A stretch of DNA of 64,000 bases from Myxocyprinus asiaticus (Eukaryota; Chordata; Actinopteri; Cypriniformes; Catostomidae), in contig NC_059358.1 in NCBI RefSeq assembly GCF_019703515.2, forward strand, positions 50,176,594-50,240,593. Reading direction: 5' to 3'. The position numbers and the translations under genes were made by a program. Shown here piece after piece: positions 21,706 to 33,491 of the stretch (positions are counted from its first letter, which is position 1; each line of letters starts with the position of its first letter). The notes under the pieces are model-generated. The model did no database searches and was not told the DNA's origin. It saw only the letters and a list, made by a program, of their open reading frames with translations.

Positions 21706-21978
21706 ATATAGCTGCAAGCAGCGATGATGGGCCAAATACCATGTAATTTAATACGTTGCCATGACAACATTATAAAAGATATCAAGGACCCTTCACAATT
21801 TTCCATCAGCAGTGTCTTGACATTCTAAACAATTTTGAAGCAATTTGGGTAAATGTAAGAGGACTACTTCAAAGTCTGTTTTAAGTGCCACACTTTCTGC
21901 TGCCAGTTGGTGGCGCTGTGACCGTGACCCACAATAACCACATCCTTGTGATCATTTCCCATACCAAACATGTTCAAC
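21706..21978. repeat. Family C repeat, 5' fragment (C2)
   Basis: Starts ATATAGCTGCAAGCAGCGAT and keeps the conserved block GCCAGTTGGTGGCGCTGTGA then CCGTGACCCACAATA before losing similarity. Confidence 0.75.
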
Positions 21979-22523
21979 AGACCTTTTTCAAAGACTGTGA
22001 TGGCACGTTTCTGCCTTATTTATCAGCGTAAATCTTGCAATTTTTTTATATTATAAATTGTTTAAAATATTGAGTGTAAATTTATAACACTATGTTTTGT
22101 GTTATATTACCCTGAAATTTGTTTTAAAAAACGAATTACCACAGCTGCGAGGGGGTTCTATTGCAACTGCTGAGAGAATGACAGTAAATTTGGCATCTTC
22201 TCCCACTTTACTCTCTTAATCCACCACTCTCTATTTTTTTCCCTCTTCTGGAAAGTCATTCAATTGCAATAGTGTATTTTTTATTTTGGTCTTGGAGCAA
22301 ATGTGTAAGTGAAAATAATATTTGCTGTGATCTCCTATTCACTCCCATTCACCGCTGTTGAAGTTTACCATGCCAACGATTACTTCCGCATTCCAAAACC
22401 CAAAGTGTGAAAAAGGTCTATTTTTATCTAAATCACACGATTTAGAAATGTGCTACTTATGTTTCACATTCTCTGCTTATGATCCAATCAAATGATTGAA
22501 GAAAAAACGGAATGCATTTCATT
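21979..22523. other. Unassigned AT-rich DNA
   Basis: No gene or recognised repeat; it leads directly into the inverted-repeat element at 22,524. Confidence 0.35.
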
Positions 22524-23063
22524 AGGCTCATTTGAGATGGGCAAGTTCTGTGCAGAATCGATCACCGGTGATCACCGACAGGTGCATACCAGTTAGAAAT
22601 CTGTCCAACTTGCTGTGATATCATGACCACGTATGTCAAAAATACTCCCACAAGAGCGAGGCAGCCTCAGTTGTAGCAGGCAGGCGGCACAGAAATATGA
22701 TACCTATCACATATCCCATACAGAGATTGCACTGTCATAATGTTGGGAATATTCACATATAATTTATACACATAAAAACATGATATTATAGAAATAAAAT
22801 CTAACATTTTAGAAAATAACGAAACATCACAGTTATTTAAGCCAAAGAGCATTGAGCTGTGTCATCAGCCAGTCATTTCCCCATCGTGCTTGCAGTTCAC
22901 GCAACTTGGAAAAAGCAACTGCGCTGCCTGACTGTGGCCAACTCGCTCTCGCGGAACATTTTTTGACATTTGTCTTCATGACATCACAGCAATTCTGACA
23001 TGCATCTGCCGGTGATCACTGGTGATCGGTTCTGCACAGAACTTGCTCATCTCAAACGAGCCT
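22524..23063. mobile_element. Non-autonomous inverted-repeat DNA transposon (540 bp)
   Basis: The ends AGGCTCATTTGAGATGGGCA and, on the complement of the right end, AGGCTCGTTTGAGATGAGCA extend as inverted repeats for about 70 bp, through GATCACCGGTGATCACC. Direct ATT triplets lie on both sides (22,521-22,523 and 23,064-23,066). No coding capacity. A 3-bp duplication fits Harbinger-like or CACTA-like elements; the sequence alone does not decide. Confidence 0.72.
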
Positions 23064-23250
23064 ATTGAGTCTGTCCTTGCTGCAGCCTGTAGCGCGATGA
23101 CGTACTGGATGTTTGTAACTTCTGTGAGGTTGGCACCCCATATAAAAAAATCAGTACCAAATCTATACCATTTTTTTGTGCTGCGTTTGTGCCACAGAAA
23201 TTAAGATTTGTGCTGGTTCAGAGTTTGAGATATTAGTCATAATTTTTTTG

Positions 23251-23615
23251 GCTGTGTGACGTCACTTTCCACCTCATGTGGTCCAAATCGCGTCGTTCGT
23301 TTGTGGTCAATTTGTGCCATTAAAAGAAACACTATTTCCCTGAATTCTTTAAAAATAAGAATTTGAATTCGGTAGCAGTGACGTCACTCTCCACCCCATG
23401 ACATCCAAATCGCACCAAACCGGTGTCGTTCATTTGTGCTCGATTTGTGCTGTTAAAGAAACACTGTAACTATTTATCTTAATTAGATATAGCAAGAAAC
23501 GTTTTGGGAGCAGTGATGTCACTCTCCACCCCATGTCATCCAAATCGCACCAAACCGGTGTCGTTCGTTTGTGCTCGATTTGTGCCGTTAAAAGAAACAT
23601 CATAACATATTCCTT
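23251..23615 (+). repeat. Three tandem units with TGACGTCA sites
   Basis: Units of about 122-135 bp start near 23,251, 23,373 and 23,508. Each carries GTGACGTCAC (third unit GTGATGTCAC), a CACC-CATG block and GTTTGTGCTCGATTTGTGC. TGACGTCA is the consensus cAMP response element; function is not implied by sequence alone. Confidence 0.8.
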
Positions 23616-25245
23616 TGTTTGTATTTAGCTTTTGGGAGCCGTGAAATCGCGCAAGCTAAACCCCATGTAAATCACTCTCACCCGTCTTCATGGTCTGTGC
23701 TTGCTTCTGGTTTGTGCCATGTTTTGTATAGTTGAAGCATAAGTTTTTGGGCAAAGATTTAATCTTTCACCACATCAAACTCAAACATATCTCTCTGTCA
23801 GGAAATATCAGATTTGATCTGATATTTAAACCACTGATGCAAACTACTCACCTTTCAGCTAAAGTCACTTTTTCTGAAGCTAATTTGACCAAAATGTTTG
23901 GTAAAATTTCTAAATTGTCCTTATTAAAATCACTTTAAATGGTTACTTTAAGCTTAAAAATTAAACTAAAAACTTGAAACTCAGTTATCCTCGATTTATC
24001 TACAGCAATAGCAAAACATAGCAAGATACAATACAAATCAAATAAAAAATAGTAAAAGTTAGTAAATAAAATTAATATCAAGAATTTATAAAATAGATAT
24101 AGCCTACACAACCAGTCCAAAGAACACTGACTAAGTTTGTTTCTCATAATCATAGACCTTCTGATCTAAAGGCTTATGGTCAAACGCTTGGGATTATTTC
24201 TGTGCTCAAAAATAAACTGTGCCTAATTATAGATGTCTATACAAACCTTTTGTTTATTTGTTTTATTTATTTAAAAAAATAAATAAAAATAAAGTAGCCA
24301 AAAAGTGTCCAGCATATGAAATCATTCAATACTGTTTAAAAAGCATCCCAGGATGCACCTGAAGTTGACTAAGAAAATTAACTGTGTGCAGAGCTGGAAC
24401 AGACAAAAGGCTACATTGAAGAAGTTCAAATAGAAGATGTTTCTGATATAATTTGTTTTGGTCACTGCATAATTTCCATACTTTTGTGTTACTTCTTAGT
24501 TTTGATGATGTTATACTCTAAAATCTCAAATGTGCAGTAACAAATAATAAAGAATAGGAAAGTGTGACCAAACTTTTCTACAGAGTTCTAGTCTTACACT
24601 GAGGGGCGTTCACATTGAGTGTGTTTTGTGTCTGTCCGTGCTGTTTTATAATTGATTTCAATGTAAACGTGCACTAGATAGATGTCTTTGTTCGACTTGT
24701 TCATGTTTTTAGATGCCATTTCAAGATAAAAAGAACCTAAACTGTTAAATGTCTCGAGTCGAGACACATAAGTTTTGCTATTTTGTGGCACTGTCAAACG
24801 AACTTGTACATGTTAAAGCTAAAATGATGTCAACTGTTTGGGGATGACATGAGGGTGACATGAGGGTATGCTAGTATGTATTCTTTTGAACATCATTCTG
24901 GGGGAAATGGCTGTCTATGAATGAAATCTGTGCATAAAATAATATAAAAGGTAATCGAGAAACAACACATAATTTGTGCCCTTGTAAGGCTAATATTAAT
25001 AAATTGAATTAGGGATTGTGGAGTGTTATCATATGGTTTGAAGCATGGGCGTAGAATACGTGGGGGATGCCAGGATTTGTCCCCCCCACTTTCAATAAAA
25101 CCTAAGTTCGTCCCCCGCACTTTTTCACTGGGCAAATATGGTTATGTTGTCCTTTTTTTATTTTATTTTTATTTTTTATTTTTTACAGCAAATATGTAAA
25201 TATGTAAATGTTAATGTTAAAATTCACTGGTCAATCTCTTTAGAG
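23616..25245. other. Mixed unassigned repeats, no gene
   Basis: The block 24,590-24,800 (TCTAGTCTTACACTGAGGGG through TGTCTCGAGTCGAGACA) recurs at 29,440-29,545 and 47,110-47,300. The stretch at 25,046-25,130 (CATGGGCGTAGAATACG, then GTCCCCCCCACTTTC) resembles the end of a teleost DNA repeat. Other parts are unassigned. Confidence 0.4.
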
Positions 25246-25401
25246 ATGAGATAACGATTGTAATGGGCAATGTGTTAATGATGGCATTGTTCAAGATGTC
25301 AAAAGTGTAATGGATGGAAATAGGCGTTTATTTGAAAATGAAAATGAAATTCTTTCTAAAGTCGACAATGTTTTAGTTGATGCATGCGGCCTTGAAGATG
25401 T

Positions 25402-26845
25402 ATGGTGAACTCCAAACAAAAATATATTTTCTATCAAGTAAGACAGTGGTGCTTAGAGACAGTTAGAGGTAAAAAGCCAGAGCCTTTCTATGTATTTGTT
25501 ACTGGAGGTGCAAGAACAGGAAAGTCACATTTGAAGCGACCAAATTATTATCCCAAATTGCAACTGCACCAGATAAAGTTTCTGTTCTATTGACAGCACC
25601 TACTGGAATTGCTGCTTTCAACTTAGGTGCCAAGACCATCCATAGTACATTTTCAACATGGACAGATGTAAAATTGCCTTACACACCTTTAGGAGAAGAA
25701 AAAGTAAATACAATGTGTGTGGTATTTAGTGACTTGCATATACTGATTATAGATGAAATTTCTATGGTAAACCACAGCCTACTAGCCTATGTATATGGTA
25801 GGCTTAGACAAATAAAGCAGACAGATGACTACTCTCCATTTGGTAAAGTTAGTATAATTGCTGTGGGAGATTTTTTCCAATTGCCACCTGTGAGAGGAAA
25901 ACCACTGTATTTGCAAAATGCTCCATTGGATTTGTGGGACAGCACATTTACACTGTCAGAATTAGCAATCACTGTTAGACAAAAAGACCCAGCTTTTGCG
26001 GAAATACTGAATAGATTGTGTACACGTAGCAAGAGTTCCCCACTATCACTTAATGACTTAAATATGCTCAAAAGTAGGGAAACTGGGCAAACCTCTTTCG
26101 CTTTACACATTTTCCCAATAAATAGTGGAAGAGCATAACATCAAACAGATAATTGCATATTGCCCAGACCACATTTGTGTAGAGGCTCAGGATTTGAGAA
26201 AAATCAACAAACTGGACAAATGCAACATAAAAAGGGACAGTTTTCCAAAGTATTTAATTCCTGTTTACCGGAAAAGTTGCTATTAGGTAAAGGAGCACGA
26301 GTCATGTTAATTAAGAATAATGACATTGCTGATGGGCTTGTAGATGGTGTCTGTGGTACTGTAACAGACATGGCCCTTAATACAAACAACACAATTGTGA
26401 ATGTAGTATTTGTTCAATTTGATGATGATAAAGTTGGGAATGCCACTAGAAAGCGTACTCCACCACCTAGAAACATCATGAATTCCACTCCAATTACTTT
26501 AGAGGAATAGCGAGTTAACAGCAAGGGTGTGGTTGCGTAAGCAGTTCCAATTAAAGTTGGCATGGGCTTGCACTGTACACAAAGTGCAAGGATTAACTGT
26601 CAATGAAGCAGTCATATCACTAAAAAAGATTTTTGCAGCTGGACAGGCATATGTTGCTTTAAGTCGAGTCAAGACTTTAAGTGTGTTGATCATTCAAGAT
26701 TTTGCTGATAAAGCAATTTATTGCAAAAACAACATCCAAGAATGTATAAACACAATGCCACAGTTTGAACTTTATAATATTTCACCACATAACACCAACA
26801 AAACTTTTTCAATTATCCTAATGAATGTTCAGGGTTTACACTTTT
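25402..26845 (+). pseudogene. Helitron PIF1-like helicase with start of endonuclease domain
   Basis: SF1 helicase motifs run in order: Walker A TGGARTGKS (about 25,501-25,527), TAPTGIAAFNLGAKTIHSTF, Walker B LIIDEISM, IIAVGDFFQLPPV, ARVMLIKNNDIADGLVDG, then [16 protein letters not shown] and [10 protein letters not shown]. These are the PIF1-like helicase blocks of Helitron Rep-helicase proteins. A frameshift near 25,535, another break near 26,138 and a TAG at about 26,508 disrupt it. The last residues before 26,845 ([11 protein letters not shown]) match the opening of the endonuclease domain found in vertebrate Helentron-type proteins, and then family C sequence begins abruptly. The Rep nuclease half is absent. 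Confidence 0.9.
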
Positions 26846-27206
26846 CTAGACAATTTTGAAGCAACTTGGGTAAATATAAGATAACTATTTTAAAGTCTCT
26901 TTGAAGAGCCACGCTTCCTCCTGCCCGGTGGTGGCACTATGTCCGTAATCCAAAATAGTAAAATCCATGCGATTAGCCCCAACATACATCTCAATTTTGA
27001 TCTAAATCACACATTGCACACAGAAGATTTGAGACACTGCTGTTTCCCATTTTTTGCCATTAATTTAATGCCTCACTATGGCAACACTGTTTGATATTTC
27101 AAAATCTGTTCGCAATTTAGCATCTTCAATATCTTGGCATAATGTTGTCTAAATGTGGTGACAGTCTTATGAATCTCCTAGGAGGAGTATTTAAAAGTTC
27201 AGAGAA
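26846..27206. repeat. Family C repeat, middle fragment
   Basis: Begins at ACAATTTTGAAGCAACTTGG and runs through GGTGGCACTATGTCCG and GGAGGAGTATTTAAAAG. It is sandwiched between the Helitron remnant and the L1 5' end. It overlaps the content of the 21,706 fragment, so the two are separate copies, not one split copy. Confidence 0.7.
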
Positions 27207-27347
27207 TGCGAGGTCACATGACGCCACGCGAGCGGCAGACGTGTGAGCGACAAGCTCTGCACACTTTGCTAGTTTTTTAATTATTTTTATGTTATAATCC
27301 GGTGAGATTCGATACACCCAGTTACATATTTGCTCTTTGAGGTAAAC

Positions 27348-28039
27348 ATGGCAAAGAAGTCAAAATCCTCAGACTCTGGAGACATTAAAAGACACTTACG
27401 TGCTCTAGCTGAAACCTCTGATGGGCCTGCGGGCCGGGGACTCGATTTGGACGGCACGTCGGGAGAAGAAATTCAGCGTCAACTGTCCAACATCTCGGTG
27501 ATGCTGACGAAGGTTGTTGCCAACTTGGAGGATCCCGCTGTAATACGGTGATTGATTACGGCGATGGAAACAAAATTCTCTGAGTTGGTTACAAGAGTGG
27601 CAGAAGTTGAAGGAAATTATCTGCTAATCCGCCGGCGTCCAAAATAGACCTGCAACACATTTTGGAAAAACTGGAACATCTCGAAAATATGAGCCGAAGG
27701 AATAACATATGGATTGTTGGAATTCCAGAGCATGCAGAAGGCAGAGATATGGTGAAATTCCTTGACAAGCTCTTCCTGAGTCTACTCGACATAACAGGCC
27801 ATAAACTGGAAATCAAGCGAGCTCACAGAGTCCCTGCTCACCGAACAATTCTGGCCAAATTTCTGAGATCATCTGATAAAGATCTCGTGTTGCGCCAGGC
27901 GAGGAGCAAAGGAAAGCTTTCTTGGAAGAATCACAATATTTTCTTGTTCCCAGACTTTGCGAATTCGACAAGAGAGAAACGCGATCGGTTCAAGGAATGT
28001 AGAAACTCTTACATCAATGGAAGATCGCTTTTGCACTGA
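27348..28039 (+). pseudogene. L1 ORF1p-like RNA-binding protein (broken)
   Basis: The frame starts at ATG 27,348 (MAKKSKSSDSGDIKRHL). A stop follows at 27,549 and a small deletion near 27,618 shifts the frame. The continuing frame holds the end of the coiled coil (ILEKLEHLENMSRRNN) and the RRM-like core (WIVGIPEHAEGRDMVKFLD, then RAHRVPAHR). It ends with the C-terminal domain FLFPDFANSTREKRDRF at 28,039. In L1-type elements this protein trimerises and coats the LINE RNA. Confidence 0.88.
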
Positions 28040-29069
28040 TGTTTCCGGCCAAACTGAGAATAGACACCAAGGATGGCAGCAAAGTATTTCTGTGCCCCAA
28101 AAAGACACTGGCCTACATAGAAACTATGGGCAAGTAAAACCACAGGGCATTTCTTATGTGAGTGGACTGACTCGCTGTTCAGTGACTTGACTATCTAAGG
28201 AAGCTGGGCGCCATTTTTCTTTCTTTTTGTATTGGCTCCACCTAGCGGCTAGAGTTTGTTTTGTGGCATGACTCCTTCAAGAAACAGATTGAGAATGGTC
28301 ACTATGGATGACTGCAAAATATCTACATGCTCACATAAAGGATGTCCTTTATAAAGTTGACGGACTGAGTAAGTCATGGTGGGTTTTTTTCTACACGGCC
28401 TCCGAGTGAATTTGGCTCTTGTTCTTCTGAGTTACCAGGATGCCTATTTTGTTTCTTTTTGTGCTGGTTCCGCCTAGCGGCTGGAGTTTGTTTTGTTGAA
28501 TAACACTCCTTTGGGACAGTTGTGGTTGAATCTGTTCGATGGCTGGAGTTTGTTATGTGGAGTATTTTTAAGGAACATTAGAATGATTATGTCATCTGCT
28601 GCACTCATAACAGCCGGCTCACTGAACAACTGTCTGTCTGTCCGAGGAAACTGAATGGCTTTATATCAGCTGGAAGTTGTTTTGTGGAGGAACACACCTT
28701 CGAGACAGTTCTGTGAATGAATCTACAAATTCTTTGTGTTTATTCTGCCTATTGGCTAGGGTCTGTTTTACAAGTATTTTATGTTATGTAATTTTGCCTC
28801 ACAAAATTTGTGCAGAAGCACCGGAATTGAGCAATCAGATGGCAAAGTTGTCGCAGGGACTCTCGTAGGCGCACATGGACCTTTTCAGTTTAGAGGGATT
28901 GACGCCGGTTGGCACTGTCATGCGTGGCGTTAATGCACAAATTTTTCTTTTTTCTGTTTGTTTGGTTCGTTGTTTTATTGTTGCACTAATGGGGAATGTG
29001 GTCTGTATAATCTTATTTTTGACACACAGTTTATTTTTTTCTATTATATCAAAATGTCAAATGTTATTA

Positions 29070-29433
29070 TGAGTAGGTTATCTCTCTCCACATGGAAGGA
29101 AGGTTATTTCTTTTCTTAAACGTAAGAAATATGATATACTGTTACTTCAAGAAACGCATCTCTCCATGCAGGAAGCGGAAAAATTTGGGAAGATATGGGA
29201 TGGACATGTTTTCTTTAGTGCTGGATCAAGTAAGAGCAGGGGAGTCATTATAGTGATAAGTAAACATCTACAATTCAAATTTCTCAAACAGATTAAAGAT
29301 AAATTAGGAAGAGTCATTATTGTTTTAGGAGAATTTCAGGGGCAAAGGTTGATTTTGGCTAATATTTACGCACCTAACACTGATGATCAGGGCTTTTTTA
29401 TAGATCTTGAAGGGATGTTGCAAGCATACTGAA
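29070..29433 (+). pseudogene. L1 ORF2 endonuclease fragment
   Basis: The translation contains KVISFLKRKKYDILLLQETH with the Glu of the APE-type active site, then SRGVIIVISKHLQF and LILANIYAPNTDDQGFF. These are the N-terminal endonuclease blocks of LINE ORF2 proteins. The frame breaks off after about 120 residues at a repeat junction. No reverse transcriptase follows. Confidence 0.85.
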
Positions 29434-29690
29434 CATATTGAAATGTCTCGAGTCAAGACACATACATTTTGCTCTTTTGTGGCGCTGCGTGTAATTTTAG
29501 TGCAAAAACAAATGCATTCAAGCATGTGAACGGCACACTGCATAAGAGGTTAAAGGTTCTAATCCATCCATATAAAACTATATGTTTTAATTAACAAAGA
29601 TTGCATCCACACCTCAGTTGATGTATATAATGAGTGGGGACACATTTGTTTGCATTTTTCTATGGGATTCGACTGGAAAAGAGCTCAAAC
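29434..29690. repeat. Family G fragment
   Basis: The segment AATGTCTCGAGTCAAGACAC through AGTGCAAAAACAAATGCATT matches 24,744-24,800 and 47,240-47,300. It is followed by unassigned sequence leading into family F. Confidence 0.55.
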
Positions 29691-30375
29691 TCAAATGCGG
29701 GGTTAGTTGTCACTCACGCTGGTAAGACGAAACTTCATTTGTTTACTTGTTGCCATATCAACAAAATTATTTATTATTAAAAAAATAATAAAAAAAATCG
29801 CGGGAAAATCCGCCCCGGGAATTTGCGCGAGAGCACCAGTGACCAAGATGGCACAGCTCACGAACACCCATGGCACAACAGAGCCATGAAACACTTGATT
29901 TATATAGGAAGAAAACACACTGCATGCTGGCGCTGCACATTAACAATCAGATCACCTGGTTACCCCATACCTAAGAGCGATTAAGTGAGAGAGAGAGAGA
30001 TAAAGACAAAACAAATGCTCTACACACACAATCAATACAGCCGAGAAGGCAATCACAATGGGGGACATATTTCGCTTTTCTATTTCCTGGAAAATAGCAC
30101 GAGCTGCAGAAAAATACTGCACAAACCACACATTCCAGCGCCGGATCAGCAATCAAAACATACACAGATCAAATTAATCAAACTCCATCTCAAGAACTGG
30201 AGATGTTTAACACATGAAATCAGAAATATAATTAACTGAAGAATGTAGTTACACATACTTTATATACATAACGTATGAAACAGGGATCCCTTCTAAACAG
30301 GACATCGAATATCTTCTGTTATTTTGGGAATCATTAATTGGACATTTCTTGTAATTGCCACTCATTACATATACA
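29691..30375. repeat. Family F non-coding repeat, left part (S1)
   Basis: Contains GACCAAGATGGCACAGCTCA, CAATCAGATCACCTGGTTAC, a (GA)n run and ATTGGACATTTCTTGTAATT. Copies with the same order lie at 39,190-39,960, 43,270-43,990 and 47,640-48,320. A LINE splits this copy; it resumes at 33,690. Confidence 0.75.
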
Positions 30376-30870
30376 CATTAATCAAATCAAATCAAAAAAT
30401 CAAATCACTTTTATTGTCACACAACCATATACACAAGTGCAATAGTGTGTGAAATTCTTGGGTGCAGTTCCGAGCAACATAGCAGTCATGACAGTGATGA
30501 GACATATACCAATTTACAATAAACATCAGATTTACACAACACAATTTAAAATCTAATATACACATAATTACACACAACACAATATACAAATAATAACATA
30601 CAATGTACATTATACAATACACACAATATAGAATACATATTATACAATAAATAAATAGTATATATAGTATATATAAAATGTGCAGTAGGTTGTATTGTAC
30701 TGTATTAACATTCAGGCTGTCGGTTGATAGTCAGTTGCCAGTGTCTTGTTAAGAGAATATAATTTATGACAGTCCAGTGTGAGATAATAAGATTAATAAA
30801 GTGCAGTGCTGATGTATATTGATCGTGAGAGATCGAGTTCAAAAGTCTGATTGCTCGGGAGAAGAAGCTG

Positions 30871-32128
30871 TCATGAATACAGCTGGTGAGGGTGGCTGGA
30901 GTCTCTGATGATCCTCTGAGCTTTTTTCACACACCGCCTGGTGTATATGTCCTGGAGGGAGGGAAGCTCACCTCCGATGATGTGTCTGGCAGTTCGCACC
31001 ACCCTTTGCAGGGCTTTGCGGTTGTGGGCAGTGCTATTGCCATACCAGGCAGAGATGCAGCCAGTCAGGATGCTCTCTACAGTGCTGGTGTAGAACCGTG
31101 TGAGGATGTGGCGGTTCATTCCAAACTTCCTCGGCCGTCTCAGGAAGAAGAGGCGCTGATGAGCATTTTTCACAACGGCCTCAGTGTGGACGGACCATGT
31201 GAGTTCCTCAGTGATGTGGACACCCAGGAACTTGAAGCTGCTGACTCTCTCCACTGGTGCTCCATTGATGGTGATGGGGCTGTGTTCTCTTTCTCTTCTC
31301 CTGAAGTCCACCACAAGCTCCTTTGTCTTACTGACGTTGAGGGAGAGGTTGTGTTCCTGACACCAGCGTGTCACAGTGTGCACCTCCTCTCTGTAGGCTG
31401 TTTCATCATTGTCAGTGATCAGACCTATCACAGTCATATCATCAGCAAACTTAATGATGGCATTGGAGCTATGTGTTGCCACACAGTCATGTGTGTACAG
31501 GGAGTACAGGAGTGGGCTGAGAACACAGCCCTGTGGGGCTCCAGTGTTGAGGGTCAGTGATGAGGAGATGTTACTGCCCATTCTAACCACCTGGCGTCTG
31601 CTTGACAGGAAGTCCATGATCCAACTGCACAGCGAACTGTTTAAGCCCAGAGCCCGGAGTTTCTCATCAAGCTTGGAGGGCATTATGGTGTTGAATGCTG
31701 AACTTTAGTCTACAAACAGCATTCTCACATAAGTGTTCCTTTTTTCCAGGTGGGAGAGAGCAGTGTGTATTGTAGATGCAATGGCATCATCAGTGGAGCG
31801 GTTGTTGCGGTAAGCAAACTGCAATTTGTCTAGTGATGGAGGCAGCACAGAGCAGATGTAATCTCTGATTAGTCTCTCAAAGCATTTGCTGATGATGGGG
31901 GTCAGAGCAACAGGGCGCCAGTCATTTAAGCAAGTGATTTTGGATTGCTTTGGTACAGGCACAATGGTTGACATTTTAAAGCATGTGGGGACTACAGACA
32001 AAGAGAGGGAAAGGTTGAAAATGTCCGTAAAAACACCAGCCAGTTGGTTCACGCACGCTCTGATGATGCAGCCCGGAATGCTGTCTGGGCCCGCGGCTTT
32101 ACGGATATTCACCCATCGGAAGGATTAG
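30871..32128 (-). pseudogene. LINE reverse transcriptase (one key stop)
   Basis: The minus-strand frame 32,112-31,705 carries [40 protein letters not shown] and [20 protein letters not shown], and stops at TAA immediately after the first catalytic Asp (FVD, then stop, then SSAFN). The same register continues from 31,683 with [20 protein letters not shown] and the catalytic FADD box at about 31,440, then [16 protein letters not shown]. The rest is nearly clean to 30,871, where a short deletion precedes the C-terminus. The single stop in motif A is the main defect of this domain. Confidence 0.92.
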
Positions 32129-32475
32129 GTTACATCCGCTACAGAGACGGAGAGTGAACTAACCTCTGTAGCTTCGGCCACGAGAGCTCTCTCCGCGAGG
32201 GCTGTGTTATTTCCCTCGAACTGTGCATAAAAAGTATTTAGCTCATCCGGGAGAGAGGCAGCGGTGTTCACGGCAGTTTTTATTCCCTTCAAAGTCCATG
32301 ATGATATTAATTCCCTGTCACATGCTTCAATCTTGTTCCTGTACTGGCGTTTTGCTGCTCTGATAGTTTTTTGGAGGGCTTAACTGGCTTGTTTATGCTC
32401 CTACGCGTTCCCGGAATTAAAAGCGGAGGTCCGCGTATTAAGTGCCACGCGAACATTGCTATTAATCCAAGGTTT

Positions 32476-33491
32476 CTAGTTCGGGTAGATCAGTATTGTT
32501 TTGGACGGAACAACATCCTCTATGCACTTTCTGACGAAACACGTTACTCTATCAGCATACACCTCGATGTCGTCATCAGAGGCAGACCGGAACATCTCCC
32601 AGTCCGCGTGATCAAAACAGTCTTGTAGCATAGAGTCTGATTGGTCCGACCAACACTGGATTGTTCTGAGGGTGGGTACTTCCTGTTTCAGTTTCTGCCT
32701 GTAAGCGGGAAGAAGCAGAATGGAAGAGTGGTCCGATTTGCCAAATGGTGGGCGGGGGAGGGATTTGTAGCCATCCTGGAAGGGAGAGTAGCAATGGTCT
32801 AAAACCCGGTTCCCTCGTGTGTTAAAACTGATGTGTTGGTGGTATTTTGGTGCAGTTGATTTAAAATTGGCATTGTTAAAGTCCCTGGTCACAATGAACG
32901 CTGCCTCAGGGTGCGCGCTTTCCTGCTTGCTTATAATCCCGTACAGTTTCTTGAGTGCCCGGTCTGTGTCGGCTTGTGGAGGGATGTACACAGCTGTGAT
33001 AATGACTGCTGTGAATTTCCTCGGTAGCTAGAATGGTCGACACAGAAGCATGAGAAATTCCAGATCAGGAGAGCAGAAAGACTTGATAGAATGTACGTTC
33101 CTCTGATCACACCAGGATTTGTTGATCATAAAACATACACCACCACCTCTGCTTTTACCTGAGAGGTCTTTCGCTCTGTCCGCTCGGTGCACGGAGAACC
33201 CCGCGGGTTCAATGGCTGAGTCTGGAATCTCCGCAGACTTCCAAGTTTCTTTAAGGCAGATAATGCAGCAGTCCCTCGTCTCTCGTTGAAAAAGATCTGT
33301 GCTTTCAGCTCGCAGAGCTTGTTGTCCAGAGACTGAACATTTGCCAGTAGAATACTGGGTAGTCGGGGTCGATTTGCACAACGTGTTACTCTGATGAGAA
33401 CGCCGGTTTCCCCTTTTCCTTCTGCGTTTTCGCGGCCGGGCAGCCCAGACAAAGGGCTCCGCTGGTGTGTTTGAAAACAGTGGGTCAGCAT
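32476..33491 (-). pseudogene. LINE endonuclease domain (broken)
   Basis: Minus-strand frames show the opening block SILLANVQSLDNKLCELKAQ, then after a frameshift ICLKETWKSAEIPDSAI with the active-site Glu, SRGGGVCFMINKSWC, VYIPPQADTDRALKKLYGII, and GNRVLDHCYSPFQDGYKS followed by FGKSDHSSILLLP. The SDHS His is the conserved catalytic residue of APE-type endonucleases. The AAFIVTRDFN block has Thr-Arg where Gly-Asp is usual. A stop near 33,028 and at least one frameshift break the frame. Confidence 0.87.

Larger units (their letters stand above)
27207..29433 (+). mobile_element. L1-like LINE, 5' part
   Basis: Starts with a short GC-rich 5' region, then ORF1, a roughly 1-kb spacer and the start of ORF2. 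It is cut at 29,433, where an unrelated family sequence starts. The spacer at 28,215-28,770 holds four or five irregular copies of a unit with CGCCTAGCGGCTGGAGTTTG. A 3' part of an L1-like ORF2 lies at 34,898-36,560, but the middle of ORF2 is absent, so they need not be one element. Confidence 0.85.

Noticed and set aside
23251..23615. CRISPR-like regularly spaced repeats
   Set aside because: Units are 122-135 bp whole tandem repeats without unique spacers, in a vertebrate genome.
21706..27206. One family C copy split by a 4.9-kb insertion containing the Helitron
   Set aside because: The two fragments overlap in family coordinates (both contain the ACAATTTTGAAGCAA block), so they are separate copies.
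30886..31560. 224-codon plus-strand frame
   Set aside because: Antisense to the Rex1/CR1-like reverse transcriptase, whose catalytic motifs lie on the minus strand.
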